64,000 nt of DNA from contig NC_092799.1 of NCBI RefSeq assembly GCF_918797505.1, forward strand, positions 29,214,597-29,278,596, read 5' to 3'. The DNA is from Bemisia tabaci (Eukaryota; Arthropoda; Insecta; Hemiptera; Aleyrodidae). The translations under genes and the position numbers were made by a program. The notes under the pieces were generated by a model. It saw only the letters and a list, made by a program, of their open reading frames with translations. It was not told where the DNA came from and searched no databases. Positions 45,601 through 57,046 of the stretch are shown piece by piece. Position 1 is the stretch's first letter. Every line of letters begins with the position of its first letter.

Positions 45601-48600
45601 TGAATTTTCAAAACAAAAAACTGTAGCAGAATTTTTAAAACAAAAGACTATAACAGTAACGATTGAATAAAGAGATTAAAGAGAACAAGGTTCAGGAATT
45701 TTCAAGATGAAGTTTTATTTCATCTTAAAAATTCCTGAAACTTGTTCTCTTTAATCTCTTTATTCAATCGTTACTGCTACAGTTTTTTGTTTTGAAAATT
45801 CATTTTTGACTTTTAACCAGCCACAGAGGCAAGGTTCCCTTATTCAGCATCGAGAAAAATGATATGGGAACACATCACCTAGTAATATACAGTTCTGATG
45901 AAAGTTTTGCAACTTGCGTGGGATTTTGTTTGATGAGTGTGTTTTTAACAAGTTTTAGGATAATTTTTTTGTTTCTTACATCAAATTTTTTTGTGAATTT
46001 TAGTAGAAGAGAAATCTGAGAAGAGAGAAGATCTAGACTTTGGTGGCCAGATGGTGCAGAACAAAATCTAAAAGCAAGGATTATGAAAAGTTGGAGTGAT
46101 AAAACCAAAGACAGAGCGTTGTGGAGCGGCATGGTAAAGGAGGCTATGAGGCCCACCCAGGGTTGTAGTGCTCTTCGTAAGTAAGTAAGTAAGTAGGAGA
46201 GAAATCATAACTTCATTTATTGCATGGTGCATATACATAATGGCTGACTTAGCTTTGAAACTGCTCTCAAGAAATGCTTGTCATACACATTATGAGATAA
46301 TGCAGTTTATCAAATGAATTCATTTAAAAATTCATTAATGAATTTGATTTTTAAAAAAAAGAGTCAGTTTGTCAAAAATACTTACTTTGTGAGATGACAT
46401 CAGGGCTGCTCAGAATTTCTCTCCGAACTCCTCCAATTGCCAGAACTGTCAGGTACGGATCAAGAAAGTCATGAATACCGGCAGAATCTAATTCTTCACC
46501 AACTTTTTCTCCGTCCAAGATTATACGGAGGCCTCTATTTTGCGATGAGAGCGTGAGGTTGTGCCACTGTCCATCAGAGAGTTCCTCATTGTCAGATACA
46601 GTCATATTAACAGAAGCACTGGCAATTCCCAATTGTGAAACGTAAACAATGTGGCCACCGATAAGCTGAAATTGGTTGAAATCAAGTATGAGTAAATTAT
46701 GATTCTCAAACACAATGAGTAAAAATTAGTGATAGTTGGGTACATACCTATTATTAAAATGCATTAATTTGCTACTAGTTAGTATGTAAATAAATTCAGT
46801 ATTTGAGGGGGGGGGGGATGTCAACAAGTAAAATATGTGAATAGATACAGATTCACAGAACTTCTGACAGAGGGTAAATGACAGTTACAGCAAGGCGAGA
46901 TAGCCTGAGCAGTCTGACTTTTAAAATTAAAGAGAATCTTACACCGAAAAAAGGAATTGGTATGAAAATTATTAAATACATAATTAATAGTATGATATAA
47001 TTACCTCAACTGATGTGAAATCTTTGTTTGAAGCGCTATAGATGAGCAAGCCATCTCGCTTTGTGGTTCGGAACATGAGACTAATCCGTTTCGGAGGTTG
47101 TGATACACCAGGAGTAAGGAATGACTGCAGAGCCAGGGCAGAAAGATTAGGTGAGAATCTTTTGCTTTTGTTCAAAACGCGAGAGTCATTCAGAGCACTT
47201 GTGTGCCATTGCGTTGAGCCACCATAAATTGACTCCAACAGATGCATCCTGCGGTGATTTTCAGAAATTTTGAACTCTATGTAGCCACCATCTAACAACG
47301 TTATTGGTTCCAGAGCCTCATTACAATTTGGAGAGATGAGATCTGAGTTACCACAAGAACAGGTCACAGTATGCCACTTGTCATGGCATTTTGCAAAAGC
47401 TCCGCAAACTGACGATTGAATTGTCGCTTCAGAAGTTTCCAAATTCAAGAGATTTGAGCCGCGATGACAGGGGCTTTGCAGAGACCTTCCACATTTTGGG
47501 TCAACTCCTCTTGATTTGATGGGATCACTTAAATTGAGGGCCTTTCCATTGATTGTTACACTGTGGATGCAGCCAACAAAATCGTCAGAGAGTATCTGGC
47601 CAGACCTTTCTAAAATGGGATCTGCAGAAACTAAGCCACCAATGTAGAGAGGATTGTTATTGAAGTTTAATGTCCTGAAACAAATTTTGAACACATCATT
47701 AAGTACAGACCAAGTTAGGAAAAGTATAAATTAGTGTATTGGTTTGAAAAATTGCTGATGTTTTCCTCTTTATTTCTTTTACTTTTTATAAGTTAAGAGA
47801 TTAAATACAGAGACGAATACATTTTTTTAGATTTGCTTCTCCCTCTTAAAATTTCACTCTTGAAATTTTGTGCAAGGATTTTCAGGCAACTATAAGCATT
47901 GGTATAGTTTAGTAAATAAATAATATTCTTGGCTTTAAGAATATTTACTTTTTCTTTTCTAATTGATACATATTTAAAGAAAAGTACAAATTAGTACTTC
48001 GGTAAAAACTCACCCTGCTGGTCCCATATCATCAACATAGCAGGATACATCTCCTGGCTTGCATTCCTGACAGGTATCTCCATTCTCAGTGCATCTAGAA
48101 ACGCTGAGACTGATGACTCGCCCGTTACGTGTCGCAGTGATCTTATGCCATTCTCCATCTGCCAAGGATCGGTCTGAGAGAGGTACTGTTACCGATGTTA
48201 CAGCAGTCCTCACACCACCATATGAAAAAACAGGCTGACCATGCACTAATTCCAAAGCCACAAAATCAGAACGCCCACCAGTTTGAGCTCCATAGTTGTA
48301 GATCAGTAACGAATTCGGTTTTGTGGTTGCAAAAATCATTGAAATATCATTAGTACTAGCGTCAAGGGGAGGATAGATAGCGTACGAAAGCTCTTTGAAA
48401 CCATAGGTCCATTTTTCACAATGACGTCCATGGAGAGAATTAGGACAGCTGCATTTATAGCCTGGTTTGAGGCTCACACACAAACCTCCATTCATGCATG
48501 GGTTTGGGCGGCAGGAGTCGGTGATTGTTTCACACTGATTTCCACGATAACCTGGGCGACATAGACAGAAAAAGCTGGATCCGTCAGGACTTTCTTTGCA

Positions 48601-51600
48601 TGAGCCACCATTTTTGCAAGGATTCCCGCTACAAGCATCTCCACGTTCTAATTCACACTGTTTGCCTTCACGCATAGGAGGACACGTACAGGTAAAATCA
48701 TATCTGTTGCGGGTACATGTTCCACCTGCCATGCAAGGATTCGGATGACAAGGGTCTTGCCGCTTTTCACAGTGCTTCCCCATGAAACCATCATTGCAAC
48801 GGCAAACATAGTCATGTTTCACCAGAGGTGAGGTGAATATCAAAGGTTGGCTGTCTGTAATTCTTGTATCCTCTAAAACCTGGATGCTCTCTGTGCATAC
48901 ACCATTATTTTCACAACTGTGGCTTTGACATGGAGCATACCCAACGGTAACAGATGACATATTGACCAACTGCTGAAGAACATCACGCTTCTTTATCAGA
49001 ATATCAGTTACTTTGGCCTTATTTTTATACCCTTTGGATTCTTTAACAGCAAAGGTCAACTCTAGCCCATTATCAACTTCGTGCATACTATATAGGTAAG
49101 GCTGATCACCAACGTCAAAACTTGATTTCAAAATATCAATGAATCCCTTGTAATGATGAGCCAAAAATTTAGTTGCTGTTATATTTTCAATGCGAATGGT
49201 TAAACTATTTTCAATTGTGCTGTTATAAAATGAGAGGAATTCGACAGTCACTGTTGACAACACATCAGCATGCTTCCCATCATTTCCTGAGACACTCAAC
49301 GTGTATGTTGTTCCTGGAGTTATTTGTGATGCTTGGAGACTGCATCCAGAGGAAATACTAAGCACTCCTCTTGCAGCAGGAGAATTCATTAGTTTACATT
49401 GATAGTCACCGGTTAAATCAGGATCATTTGGGTGAACGTCTGCAATTTTACCGACAGGAAAAATGTCGTTGAAAACATGGATTAAAACGAGGACTGAGCG
49501 AGGAGATGATGGTGTATCATTTTGGTCAAGCACTGTAATTGAAATGGGATGCACAGATTTCATTCGAGGTTCTCCGCTATCTTCCACAGACACCTAAAAA
49601 AAAATGAAATAATTAAACCCATTGTAAAATAAAGAAATTATCAGGTACCTATATAGAGGCAAAAATCTCCAGAGTAGGTATACTTCGAATTGCATACCAA
49701 TTTTACTATAATCTCCAGACCAGGAACAAATAATAACTGAATATATAAATACTTATAGCTCTCAATTTGACTTAATTTTTAACCGAAAGCATTCTGAGTT
49801 AAATAAAAATCCTTGAAGTGCAAATCATTAGAGAATGGTGATTACTTTTTAATTTAAATGATCGTCTTACACATTTATTTCATAAACCATACCTAAGTAG
49901 CAGTGTCCCAATCTGACATGAGAAAAAGAAAAATACTGAGCACCCCTGCCCCATTTAATATTTTTTTTCTTTTTTTTTTTCAAAGTAGCGTCTTCATTTT
50001 TTATTTCACATACTCAATTGGAAGTGTCAATAATTGTCTTGGAAAAAAGGAGAATACCACGCACCTTTACCCTACTTATCTTCTTTTAAAAAAAGTCATA
50101 TTTTTTTTCTTTTTATAATTTAAACCATAACTTACCAAAATATCAATTTGTGGGGTTGACTCTCTGTCAATAACTCTGGTTGTCTTCACAACTCCTGTCT
50201 TGGGTTCAATTGAGACCAGTTCTTTATGTCTACCACCCACAAGACGATAAGTAAAGGGGGCACCATTAGGAGGAAGATCTGCATCAACAGCATTGAGAGT
50301 CATTATACTTGTATTCGGCAACTCATTTTCAGTTATATAACCGACAACATTTGGTGGGTCGAACATTGGCCCATTATCATTGACATCAGTAATAGTTATT
50401 TTCACTGTTGCACTGCCTGTTTCTGGTGGAGATCCAACATCTATAGCACCGATGATCAGCTCATAGGAGGAAACTTGCTCACGATCAAGGATTGAAATGG
50501 TCTCAATATCACCGTTTTGAGCATCTATTTTAAATGCTCTTTCACTGTTGCCACCAATGATAGAATAACTGAACTGATTATTTTGTGGTTTGACATCCTT
50601 GTCTGTGGCCCGGACAGTTATAACTTTACTGCCAACTGGAGCAGCTTCAGATAACTTTGTTTCATAAACTTGTTCGAGAAATTCAGGTGGATCATTACCG
50701 TCTTGGATTATAACAGTTACTTGAGCCTCAGCAGTATCATTGCCTCGGATGCCTCCCCGATTCTTTGCCATAATAGTGAGAATCACCCGATTTTGAGTCT
50801 CACGATCCAAACGTCTTGATACAGAGAGGACACCTGTGACAGGATTTATTGCAAACCCTTTGTCGTTGCTAGAACCGACAAGTAAATAATAAACTTTGCC
50901 ATCTTCTCCTCCATCCTCATCAATAGCTTGAATTGTTCCAATGCTTGTTCCAACCTCTGTCGATTCAGAAACATCAAAGTGAAATGCGGATTGATTAAAA
51001 CGAGGATAAAATTCATTAACACCTGTCACATGGACAAATATTTTTGTAGAGCCGAACATTGGTGAGTCAGGATTGACAGCTAAAATATCAAGAGTAAATA
51101 GATTTTTCTCTTCGAAATCAAAGGGTTGCTTCGAGATGATGATACCATTATTCGCATCAATAGTGAATAAATCCTTCCCGGTTCCACCAACAATAGAATA
51201 CTGAATGATGGCATTTTTTGGTGAATCAATATCATGCGCTTTGACTTGAAAAATGACCGTTTTCGGAGGCGAGTTTTCTGGCACATAAGCTTCATAGGAC
51301 GTTTGATTGAATGCTGGTGGATTATCGTTTACATCCGTCAAAATAATGTTTAACATTCCCTTGGCTTCTTTTGGTTCGAATCCAAGATCTTTAGCTGTGA
51401 TGTTTAAATGATACTCATTTTCAGTATCGAAATCGAGAGCTTCAACAATAGATATTGCTCCGCTCGTTGCATTAATTGCAAACTTTTTCTTGTTGTTGCC
51501 GCTTGAAATTGCATACCTAACAATTCCATTTGGACCATCGTCCATGTCTGTTGCATTTAATGTTACAATCACTGTGCCGAGAGGCTCATTCTCCGGCACT

Positions 51601-54600
51601 ATCACCTGGTAGCTGAGAACAGTAAAAACTGGTGCATGCCTATTTTCACCTGCAACGATTAAATTGATGTTCACTGTATCAGACAAGGGTGGTACTCCTT
51701 TGTCAACTGCTTTGATGGTGAAGGAGAATTGTTTTTTGCGGATGATGGAACTGTCCAGTGATTTGCTGAGAGATATCCAACCGGTGTGTTTATCCACTTT
51801 AAAATAAGGAGTGTCAGTTCCATTGATCATAAAATATTCAATTTCAGCATTGATCCCATAGTCTTGTTTGTCTTTAGCTTTAACTTGTAAAATATTTTGT
51901 CCGATGGATAAACTTTCAGGAACTGGTGAAAAATACTCTTTTTGCTCGAATTTTGGTGGATTGTTGTTAGCATCTACCACATTCACAGTTACTAAACATT
52001 CAGAGGACATTGGAGGTTTACCATTATCTGTTGCAACAACGGTAAATGGATACTGATTTTCAGGAGATGAATCCATTCCAGAAAATTTGTACTTTAGGGT
52101 CCTCTTTGAGAATATTTCTCCACTTGCAGGGTCAACTGAAAAGAGATCAGACGGGTGTTTTAAAGAATAGGAGATAACAGAATTAGGTCCTTGCTTATCT
52201 CTGTCCGTAGCGATAACTTGGCCAACAAAAACGATGTTGCGTTGCAACTCAGGGAAGTTGAAACTGTAGAAAGAGTGCTCAAATTCTGGTGCATTGTCAT
52301 TTTGATCTTGAATTGTAATTGTGAGTGGTGTTTCAGCTCTCCAAGAACCATCCACCGCAGCAACCTTTAACAGATATTCATCTTGAGTTTCCCGATCTAG
52401 GTGTCCGATCACTGTGACATTACCCGTAAGGGGATCAATAGCAAATTTTCTACTAGGATTCTCTGTGAAGCTATACGTCGCATTTGCATTCTCACCAATA
52501 TCCTGATCAGAGCTGGTTACTTTGATGACAAAGGATCCAGGCTCAGCGTTTTCAGTGACATTCACACTGAATAATCTTGTAAATCTAGGAGGATTGTCAT
52601 TTTTATCAAGAACATTCACCAAAACAGTGGAGGAGCCAGTTAGCTGCGGAGTTCCATGATCAAATGCCTCGACTATCAACTCGTAACTTGAGATTTCCTC
52701 TCGATCTAGTCTAATATTGGTGAAAATCTCGCCAGTTTCCGAATCAATGGAAAATGCACCTTCTCTATCATCATTCAGGCGATAGCTTATTTTCCCGTTC
52801 AAGCCAGAATCAACATCATGTGCTCTGATGGTTACCACTTTTTGTTGGGGAAATTCTTCCTCAAGAACTGACAGGTTGTACAAACTTGATTCAATAATTG
52901 GAGCATTATCATTCGCATCTGTGACATTGATCAGCAACTGAATGACAGAACGAAGGGGTGGCGTGTCTGAATCTCTTGCCTCTACCCACACTTCATACTG
53001 AGAGGATGTTTCATAGTCCAAACCACTGCCTGCAACTAAAACCTCACCGGTATTTGCATCCATACGGAGAGCGTTCCCGATATTACCACCAGCAATGGCA
53101 AATCTTATATTTTTTACGCCTCCCTGTTTCGGTGATGAGGCAGCAATCTTCGTGATTACTTTACCGGCTGGCACATCTTCAGCCAAAGAAAATTTTGTTT
53201 TCTTTGGAGCAGTAATGTATGGGAACAGATGAGATGATTTTAATTTGATGACAAGATTTGCTTGCGCTGATTTGGGCTCTTTCCCTCCATCCTTAGCCAA
53301 GATTTCAACGTGGTAGACCATACTTTCTTCGTCTCGATCATAAGAACGCAACTCCTCTGCTGCTCTGATTACTCCTGTTTCTTGATTGATGGAGAACTTG
53401 TTCGCATCTTTACCGCTCAGGAAGTATGTAATGCGACTGTTGGCCCCACTATCATTATCTGTTGCTTTGGCACCAAATACGAAGTTACCTGAAAAAAAAA
53501 ACAATTATTTTATCTTTTTTGATCTGAAGATTGCTAAGAATTACGGTGAAAAAAGAACATAGGATTTCAATAATTGAAGATCTTTTAAAATGTAATTTGT
53601 AGAAAATACTAAGTATCAAGATAACTTTTTCAATTGTAGGTATTGAAAAAAATTTGTGGGACTTTAATTTTAAATATTTCCTCACGGTCAAGACAGTGAA
53701 GAATAACTTCAGAAAATTAAGAAATGCTAAATTTCAACATTAAAAGTAAGTTAGGCTCAAAAAAAAAGAAAGAAAGAAAGAAAGAAACCAGGAAAATAGC
53801 ACACGCAAAGAAACTGAAACTATCCTCTTATTTTTTTAGATAGGGAACCGTCTCTTGACAGTGTCTGCGTGCAAATAATATTTGCAGAGGTTGCATATCC
53901 AAATGCTGCATTGCTGCATCGAATATTGTGTCTTTTTTCTTTAATATTCAGAGAAATTTAATTGTCTTCCTTGGCGACACTTTTGCTCTATCCACGGAAT
54001 GTTGAATGCTGAATATTCACATTAATTGAATAAGGTGTCAGGTGGATAAGCAGTATTTGGCAAATGATATATAATTGGTAAACAACTGAAGACATTATTC
54101 TCTCTCATTTTGACTTACGAGGTTGACATGGATCTGAGTTATGGATGCGAGATCTGGTGTGGTGAGATATGGATCACCACACCAATTATCATGCAATTAT
54201 TGCATGAGCTGACGTTAAAACTAATGTGGTTATTTTGGCATACGCAAATCGCCTTCAAAAAAGTTTGATACCATGCGCGTGGCAGTGTGAAACTGGATTG
54301 CTTGCCACACGCAATTGAAACGCCTTCAAAGATTTTGATACCATACGCTCGGCACTCGCGTTAAAATAGTTGTATCGAAAAACGTGAACAAAAGATTTTT
54401 TCGCGTTTCGACTTACCAGGTTGAGTTGGATCTGAGATATGGATTGTGTAATGACCACTACTGAATTGAGGTGCGTTGTCGTTATCGTCCAAAATGGTCA
54501 AGGTGATATTGACAGCAGTTGCACGGGGCTCTGTGATACTACAATCCTGAGCAATCAAAGTCAAATAGTATACACTGATTTCTTCTCTGTTTAGAATGGT

Positions 54601-56584
54601 AGTGGTTGTGATCAGACCATTTGTTTCGTCAATATGAAACCTCTCGATGTAGTCTCCAAGCAGGCTGTACCTGTAATTTTAAATTGAAAGTGGAACACAT
54701 TAGATTCACATCCCAATTTTACTATTTCTCCGCCGGTCATTTTATTTCCTTAAAAATTACAAATTTCGGAAGATTAAATTTTTAAAATTATTCAATTTGT
54801 GTACATCGAGAAAAAAAAGAAGATATAAGGAGGTACCTAATCTAAGGAGCAAAAATGGGTGCCTGTCTTAAGGAGTCAATCGTCTGACTAAAGAAAAATT
54901 ATTTTCACTAATCTATTAATTTTGAGCGTCTAATCATTTTACCACCTTTATTCTCTTTCCAAAAATGTTTTTAAAGAGACTACGTTAAAGCTTTCCCATT
55001 CGATGTTAAATCATTCGAAATAAAATATGAGGCCTGACGTGGTGTGCGCTAATGACCTTTAGCCATTAAGTAGGGATCGAATTTTCAGACACCGTAGAAG
55101 GGGAGAAGACTTTTTGGTTCTGATTTAAAATGACAAAACTTCCCAAGTAGCATAGGACAGAGGTTGCAATAAATTGTAATTTTTACTTGGTTAAATTATT
55201 GCTAGTACGTCGGCATGTTGTGTATGTTGCTTATGTACTGATTAAAGGGGCACTTCTTGTTGAAATTTATTGCAATTAAATTGAAGTAAGATGCAATCTT
55301 TCATGGCATTGCCCATTTTTTGACACATGTTACTTATCCTGTTGATTGTTTATGGAAAATTGATATTAAAATACTGCAATTTTATTGCATTAAAGCGCGA
55401 TTTCAGTCATTATATTTTCATCGCACTGTGCTACTTGGATTGTCTCATTTTTTAGAAAAGACGCTTTAAAAAATGAACACTACTCTTAAAGCAACACCAT
55501 AATACACCCAGGGCCGGATTTATCTTGCCGCCCATGGGCCGCCTGTATTTTGCCGCCCCTTTCTCATTCGTTTTGAAACATCAATAAAAACCATCAAATG
55601 AACGTGCCAGAGGGGGAGGAGTGCATAAGACGCGTTTACTCGTATTGAACACATTTTTTGGGTAAGCCCTGTCAACACTACTATCAAAAGTTTACGAAAC
55701 TTTCTGCGAAAGTTAAGTTTCGTGAACCTATCTCTGTGTGGACAAGGCCTTCCGTTCATAAGAAATGAACGAAAATATTATGAAAGAACTAACATCAAAT
55801 GTAGATTAATGATTTTAACTTTCGCCGCCGCGCCGCGCAGACCGCACTGTGTTTCACGCAATGCGTTAAGTATTCACGCAGTCTTGTAGGCGCTATGCGT
55901 TTCGCACCGATCCCACTGTGTTTACCGCAATGCGTGAGGTATTCATGCATTCTTGTAGGCGCTATCCGTTTCACGCTGACCGCTATGACCACACTGTGTT
56001 TGATGCAATGCGTGAAGTATTCGTGCAGTCTTGTAGGCGCTGACATGTGTTACATGCCGATCGCCGCACCGAGGGCTTCTCCTTTTCATGTCAAGTCCTC
56101 GTTATCATTTCTCCCTAAGTCGCGCCAGGCCAAATTGTTTGGTTTCTCTCTTAACTCGACTAATTAAAGGTGCTGTCTCTTGTATCACTGAAAGACGACA
56201 AAATTAGAAATTACCATACTCTCAGGAAATGAGAGATTTGGTCGCCTTTTCTCGTGTGTAATTTTTTTTTTTTTCTAAATCTGATTTTTTTTTATACCTA
56301 CATTTAAAAAAATTGCAAAATTTGCCGCCATGCCCCCCCCTTTAATCCGGCCCTGAATGCGCTAATTAAAAAAAAAAAAAAAACATAATTGAACAAAACT
56401 CACCTTAGCTTTGCGTTCAGTCCACTGTCCAGATCCGTGGCCACAGCCTGGAAAACGGAGGTACCAACCGGTAGATTTTCCATCACGGCGGTTGCGTACA
56501 TTTGGCGCTCAAAATGCGGGCTATGGTCATTCAAGTCTTGGACGATGACACGCACTGTTCCAGAGCCGGTCAACGGAGGAGTTC
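41918..56584 (-). CDS. ft: Fat protocadherin (Ft/FAT4 type), 3' ten coding exons; 5' part lies beyond the window
   Basis: Ten minus-strand exons join in phase for 2,684 visible residues plus stop: 56404-56584, 54417-54670, 50136-53488, 48014-49593, 47005-47674, 46386-46665, 44955-45405, 44262-44503, 43481-43755, 41918-42688. Order: about 13 cadherin repeats with DxNDNxP-type linkers, four EGF repeats, laminin-G 1, a degenerate EGF, laminin-G 2, one transmembrane helix (IGITLVIFFFIILFVAILVS, near 45210) and a tail of roughly 500 residues. The EGF-LamG-EGF-LamG order plus tail motifs PEHYDLENASSIAPSDIDIV and WDYLLNWGP-VFKDIAELPD identify Fat rather than Fat-like/Kugelei. Family knowledge: Fat binds Dachsous on the neighbouring cell, controls Hippo signalling through Dachs, and sets planar polarity. 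A full-length protein has 34 cadherin repeats, so about 20 are encoded beyond 64000. No frameshift or stop is seen. Confidence 0.93.
43481..43755 (-). CDS. ft: ft exon: proline/histidine-rich cytoplasmic linker
   Basis: GYRDGGNLRKYKPSPPHLPP continues the preceding motif. Pro/His-rich sequence ends in LARLSPSSELSQQMPRILTL, a conserved FAT4/Fat tail segment. Acceptor GCATTCCAG, donor GTAAAT. Confidence 0.92.
44262..44503 (-). CDS. ft: ft exon: cytoplasmic tail with PEHYDLENASS block
   Basis: It encodes DAINEIQRPQRPDIIERE, a His/Pro-rich stretch, and PEHYDLENASSIAPSDIDIV, a block shared by insect Fat and vertebrate FAT4. Acceptor CTTTCCACAG, donor GTGAGA. Confidence 0.94.
44955..45405 (-). CDS. 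ft: ft exon: end of laminin-G 2, transmembrane helix, start of cytoplasmic tail
   Basis: GCLANFTVNGELQPF ends laminin-G 2. The hydrophobic helix IGITLVIFFFIILFVAILVS follows, then the stop-transfer basic run RLRKQKKEK. A glycine-rich tail start and PSYITENGDIIRG come next. Acceptor TTTTATTTCAG, donor GTAATT. Confidence 0.94.
45561..45848. mobile_element. Hairpin element with ~135-150-bp arms in an ft intron
   Basis: AATAAGGAAACCTTGCCTCT ... AAAGAGAACAAG on the left is mirrored by CTTGTTCTCTTTAATCTC ... AGAGGCAAGGTTCCCTTATT on the right, meeting around 45712-45720. Non-coding; probably a MITE. Confidence 0.75.
46020..46200 (+). mobile_element. 3' end of a non-LTR retrotransposon with a (GTAA)n tail
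   Basis: A frame open from 46020 to TAA at 46182-46184 encodes RRSRLWWPDGAEQNLKARIM, KTKDRALWSGMVKEA and PTQGC, the typical C-terminal end of RTE/CR1-like ORF2 (DR--W---V-EA pattern). The tail is GTAAGTAAGTAAGTAAGT, a simple repeat as in many such elements. It sits in an ft intron on the opposite strand. Confidence 0.7.
46386..46665 (-). CDS. ft: ft exon: laminin-G 2 core
   Basis: LIGGHIVYVSQLG, LSDGQWHNLTLSSQNRG and LDPYLTVLAIGGVRRE are the core strands of a laminin-G fold. Acceptor ACCAATTTCAG, donor GTAAGT; phase 0 in, phase 1 out. Confidence 0.92.
46804..46814. repeat. G run in an ft intron
   Basis: A short uninterrupted G tract; one of many in the window. Confidence 0.5.
47005..47674 (-). 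CDS. ft: ft exon: end of laminin-G 1, degenerate EGF, start of laminin-G 2
   Basis: PLYIGGLVSADPIL and DDFVGCIHSVTING complete the first laminin-G domain. A cysteine-rich segment (CGAFAKCHDKWHTVTCSCG, EGF-like with altered spacing) separates it from RISLMFRTTKRDGLLIY, the start of the second. Confidence 0.93.
48014..49593 (-). CDS. ft: ft exon: membrane-proximal region, four EGF repeats, start of laminin-G 1
   Basis: It encodes the end of the cadherin block (VLDQNDTPS), a unique juxtamembrane-type region, then EGF repeats starting CQSHSCENNG, CHPNPCMAGG, CSGNPCKNGG and CRPNPCMNGG with their six-cysteine patterns. The first half of a laminin-G domain follows (DISMIFATTKPNSLLIYNYG, DGEWHKI). 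Ends in phase 2. Confidence 0.95.
50136..53488 (-). CDS. ft: ft giant exon encoding about ten cadherin repeats
   Basis: A single 3,353-base exon (about 1,117 codons) between acceptor TTTTTTTTCAG and donor GTAAGT. It carries consecutive cadherin repeats with linkers DANDNAP, DKNDNPP, DQNDNAP, DANNNPP, GENRHAP, DVNDNPP, GVNEFYP, DGNDPPEF and DVNDNGP. The first linker, near 53210-53240, has no DxNDN motif. Confidence 0.95.
53761..53788. repeat. GAAA microsatellite
   Basis: AAAGAAAGAAAGAAAGAAAG tract in the ft intron upstream of the giant exon. Confidence 0.75.
54205..54395. repeat. Dispersed repeat next to an ft splice donor (copy 1)
   Basis: ACGTTAAAACTAATGTGG, AATCGCCTTCAAA and GTTAAAATAGTTGTATCG match 58146-58330 in order and spacing. 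The shared part ends about 20 bases before the donor of the exon at 54417-54670. Confidence 0.7.
54417..54670 (-). CDS. ft: ft exon: cadherin repeat with DDNDNAP linker
   Basis: Acceptor AAAATTACAG beside 54670; donor GTAAGT at 54416. It encodes FHIDETNGLITTTTILNRE and ILDDNDNAPQF, a standard calcium-binding linker. Ends in phase 1. Confidence 0.92.
55509..56355. mobile_element. ~850-bp element with CAGGGCCGGATTTA termini
   Basis: CAGGGCCGGATTTA at the left and TTAATCCGGCCCTG at the right are inverted; sub-terminal GCCGCC motifs appear at both ends. The flanking octamers AATACACC and AATGCGCT differ only by transitions, compatible with a decayed 8-bp hAT-type duplication. It contains three tandem units at 55846-56042. 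It lies in an ft intron, its right end about 50 bases before an exon. Confidence 0.72.
55846..56042. repeat. Three tandem ~65-75-bp units inside the CAGGGCC element
   Basis: Each unit has CACTGTGTTT, GCAATGCGT, AGTATTC and GTCTTGTAGGCGCT (or close variants). Three copies are present. Confidence 0.8.
56404..56584 (-). CDS. ft: ft exon: cadherin repeat boundary (first visible exon)
   Basis: Acceptor (minus) TTTGTCTTCAG beside 56584; donor GTGAGT at 56403. It encodes TPPLTGSGTVRVIVQDLND, SPHFERQMYATAVMENLPVG and ATDLDSG, a cadherin boundary. It enters with two codon bases and ends with two, joining cleanly to the next exon. Confidence 0.9.
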
Positions 56585-56884
56585 CTGAAGACAAAAAATA
56601 GGGATCCATGTTATAAAACAATAAAATACAACGAAGAAAAAAACACTTAAAATGTGGCTCAAGCACTGTAAGTAACAGAGTAACACGATAGTGGAATCAT
56701 GCGGGATCTCCACTATTCCACACTAGGTCCCTAATCAAAACCGAAAAATCCAAAAATTAGAATTTGATAAGTCGCGAAGTGAACTCTTATGAGTTTTAGT
56801 GCAGAAATGTGCCTGATATCTGCATATTTGAAGAAGAATGCAAAATTGCAGTCGACGATTTGTGCGGCCAGCGCAACTTGCGTT

Positions 56885-57046
56885 AAGGCCTGGATACACA
56901 CGGCGAATAATCGCCGCGAGTGAACGACGAAAGCCAATGGAAAGCCTTGATTTCGATAAATCGATGTTCATGGACCGAAATCAAGACTCTCCATTGGCTT
57001 TCGTCTTTCACTCGCGGCGATTAATCGTCGCGTGTATCTAGGCCTG
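56885..57046. mobile_element. Palindromic MITE, ~160 bp
   Basis: AGGCCTGGATACACACGGCG and CGTCGCGTGTATCTAGGCCT are inverted ends; CGAAAGCCAATGGAAAG and CTCTCCATTGGCTTTCG continue the arms, meeting near 56965. Confidence 0.82.
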
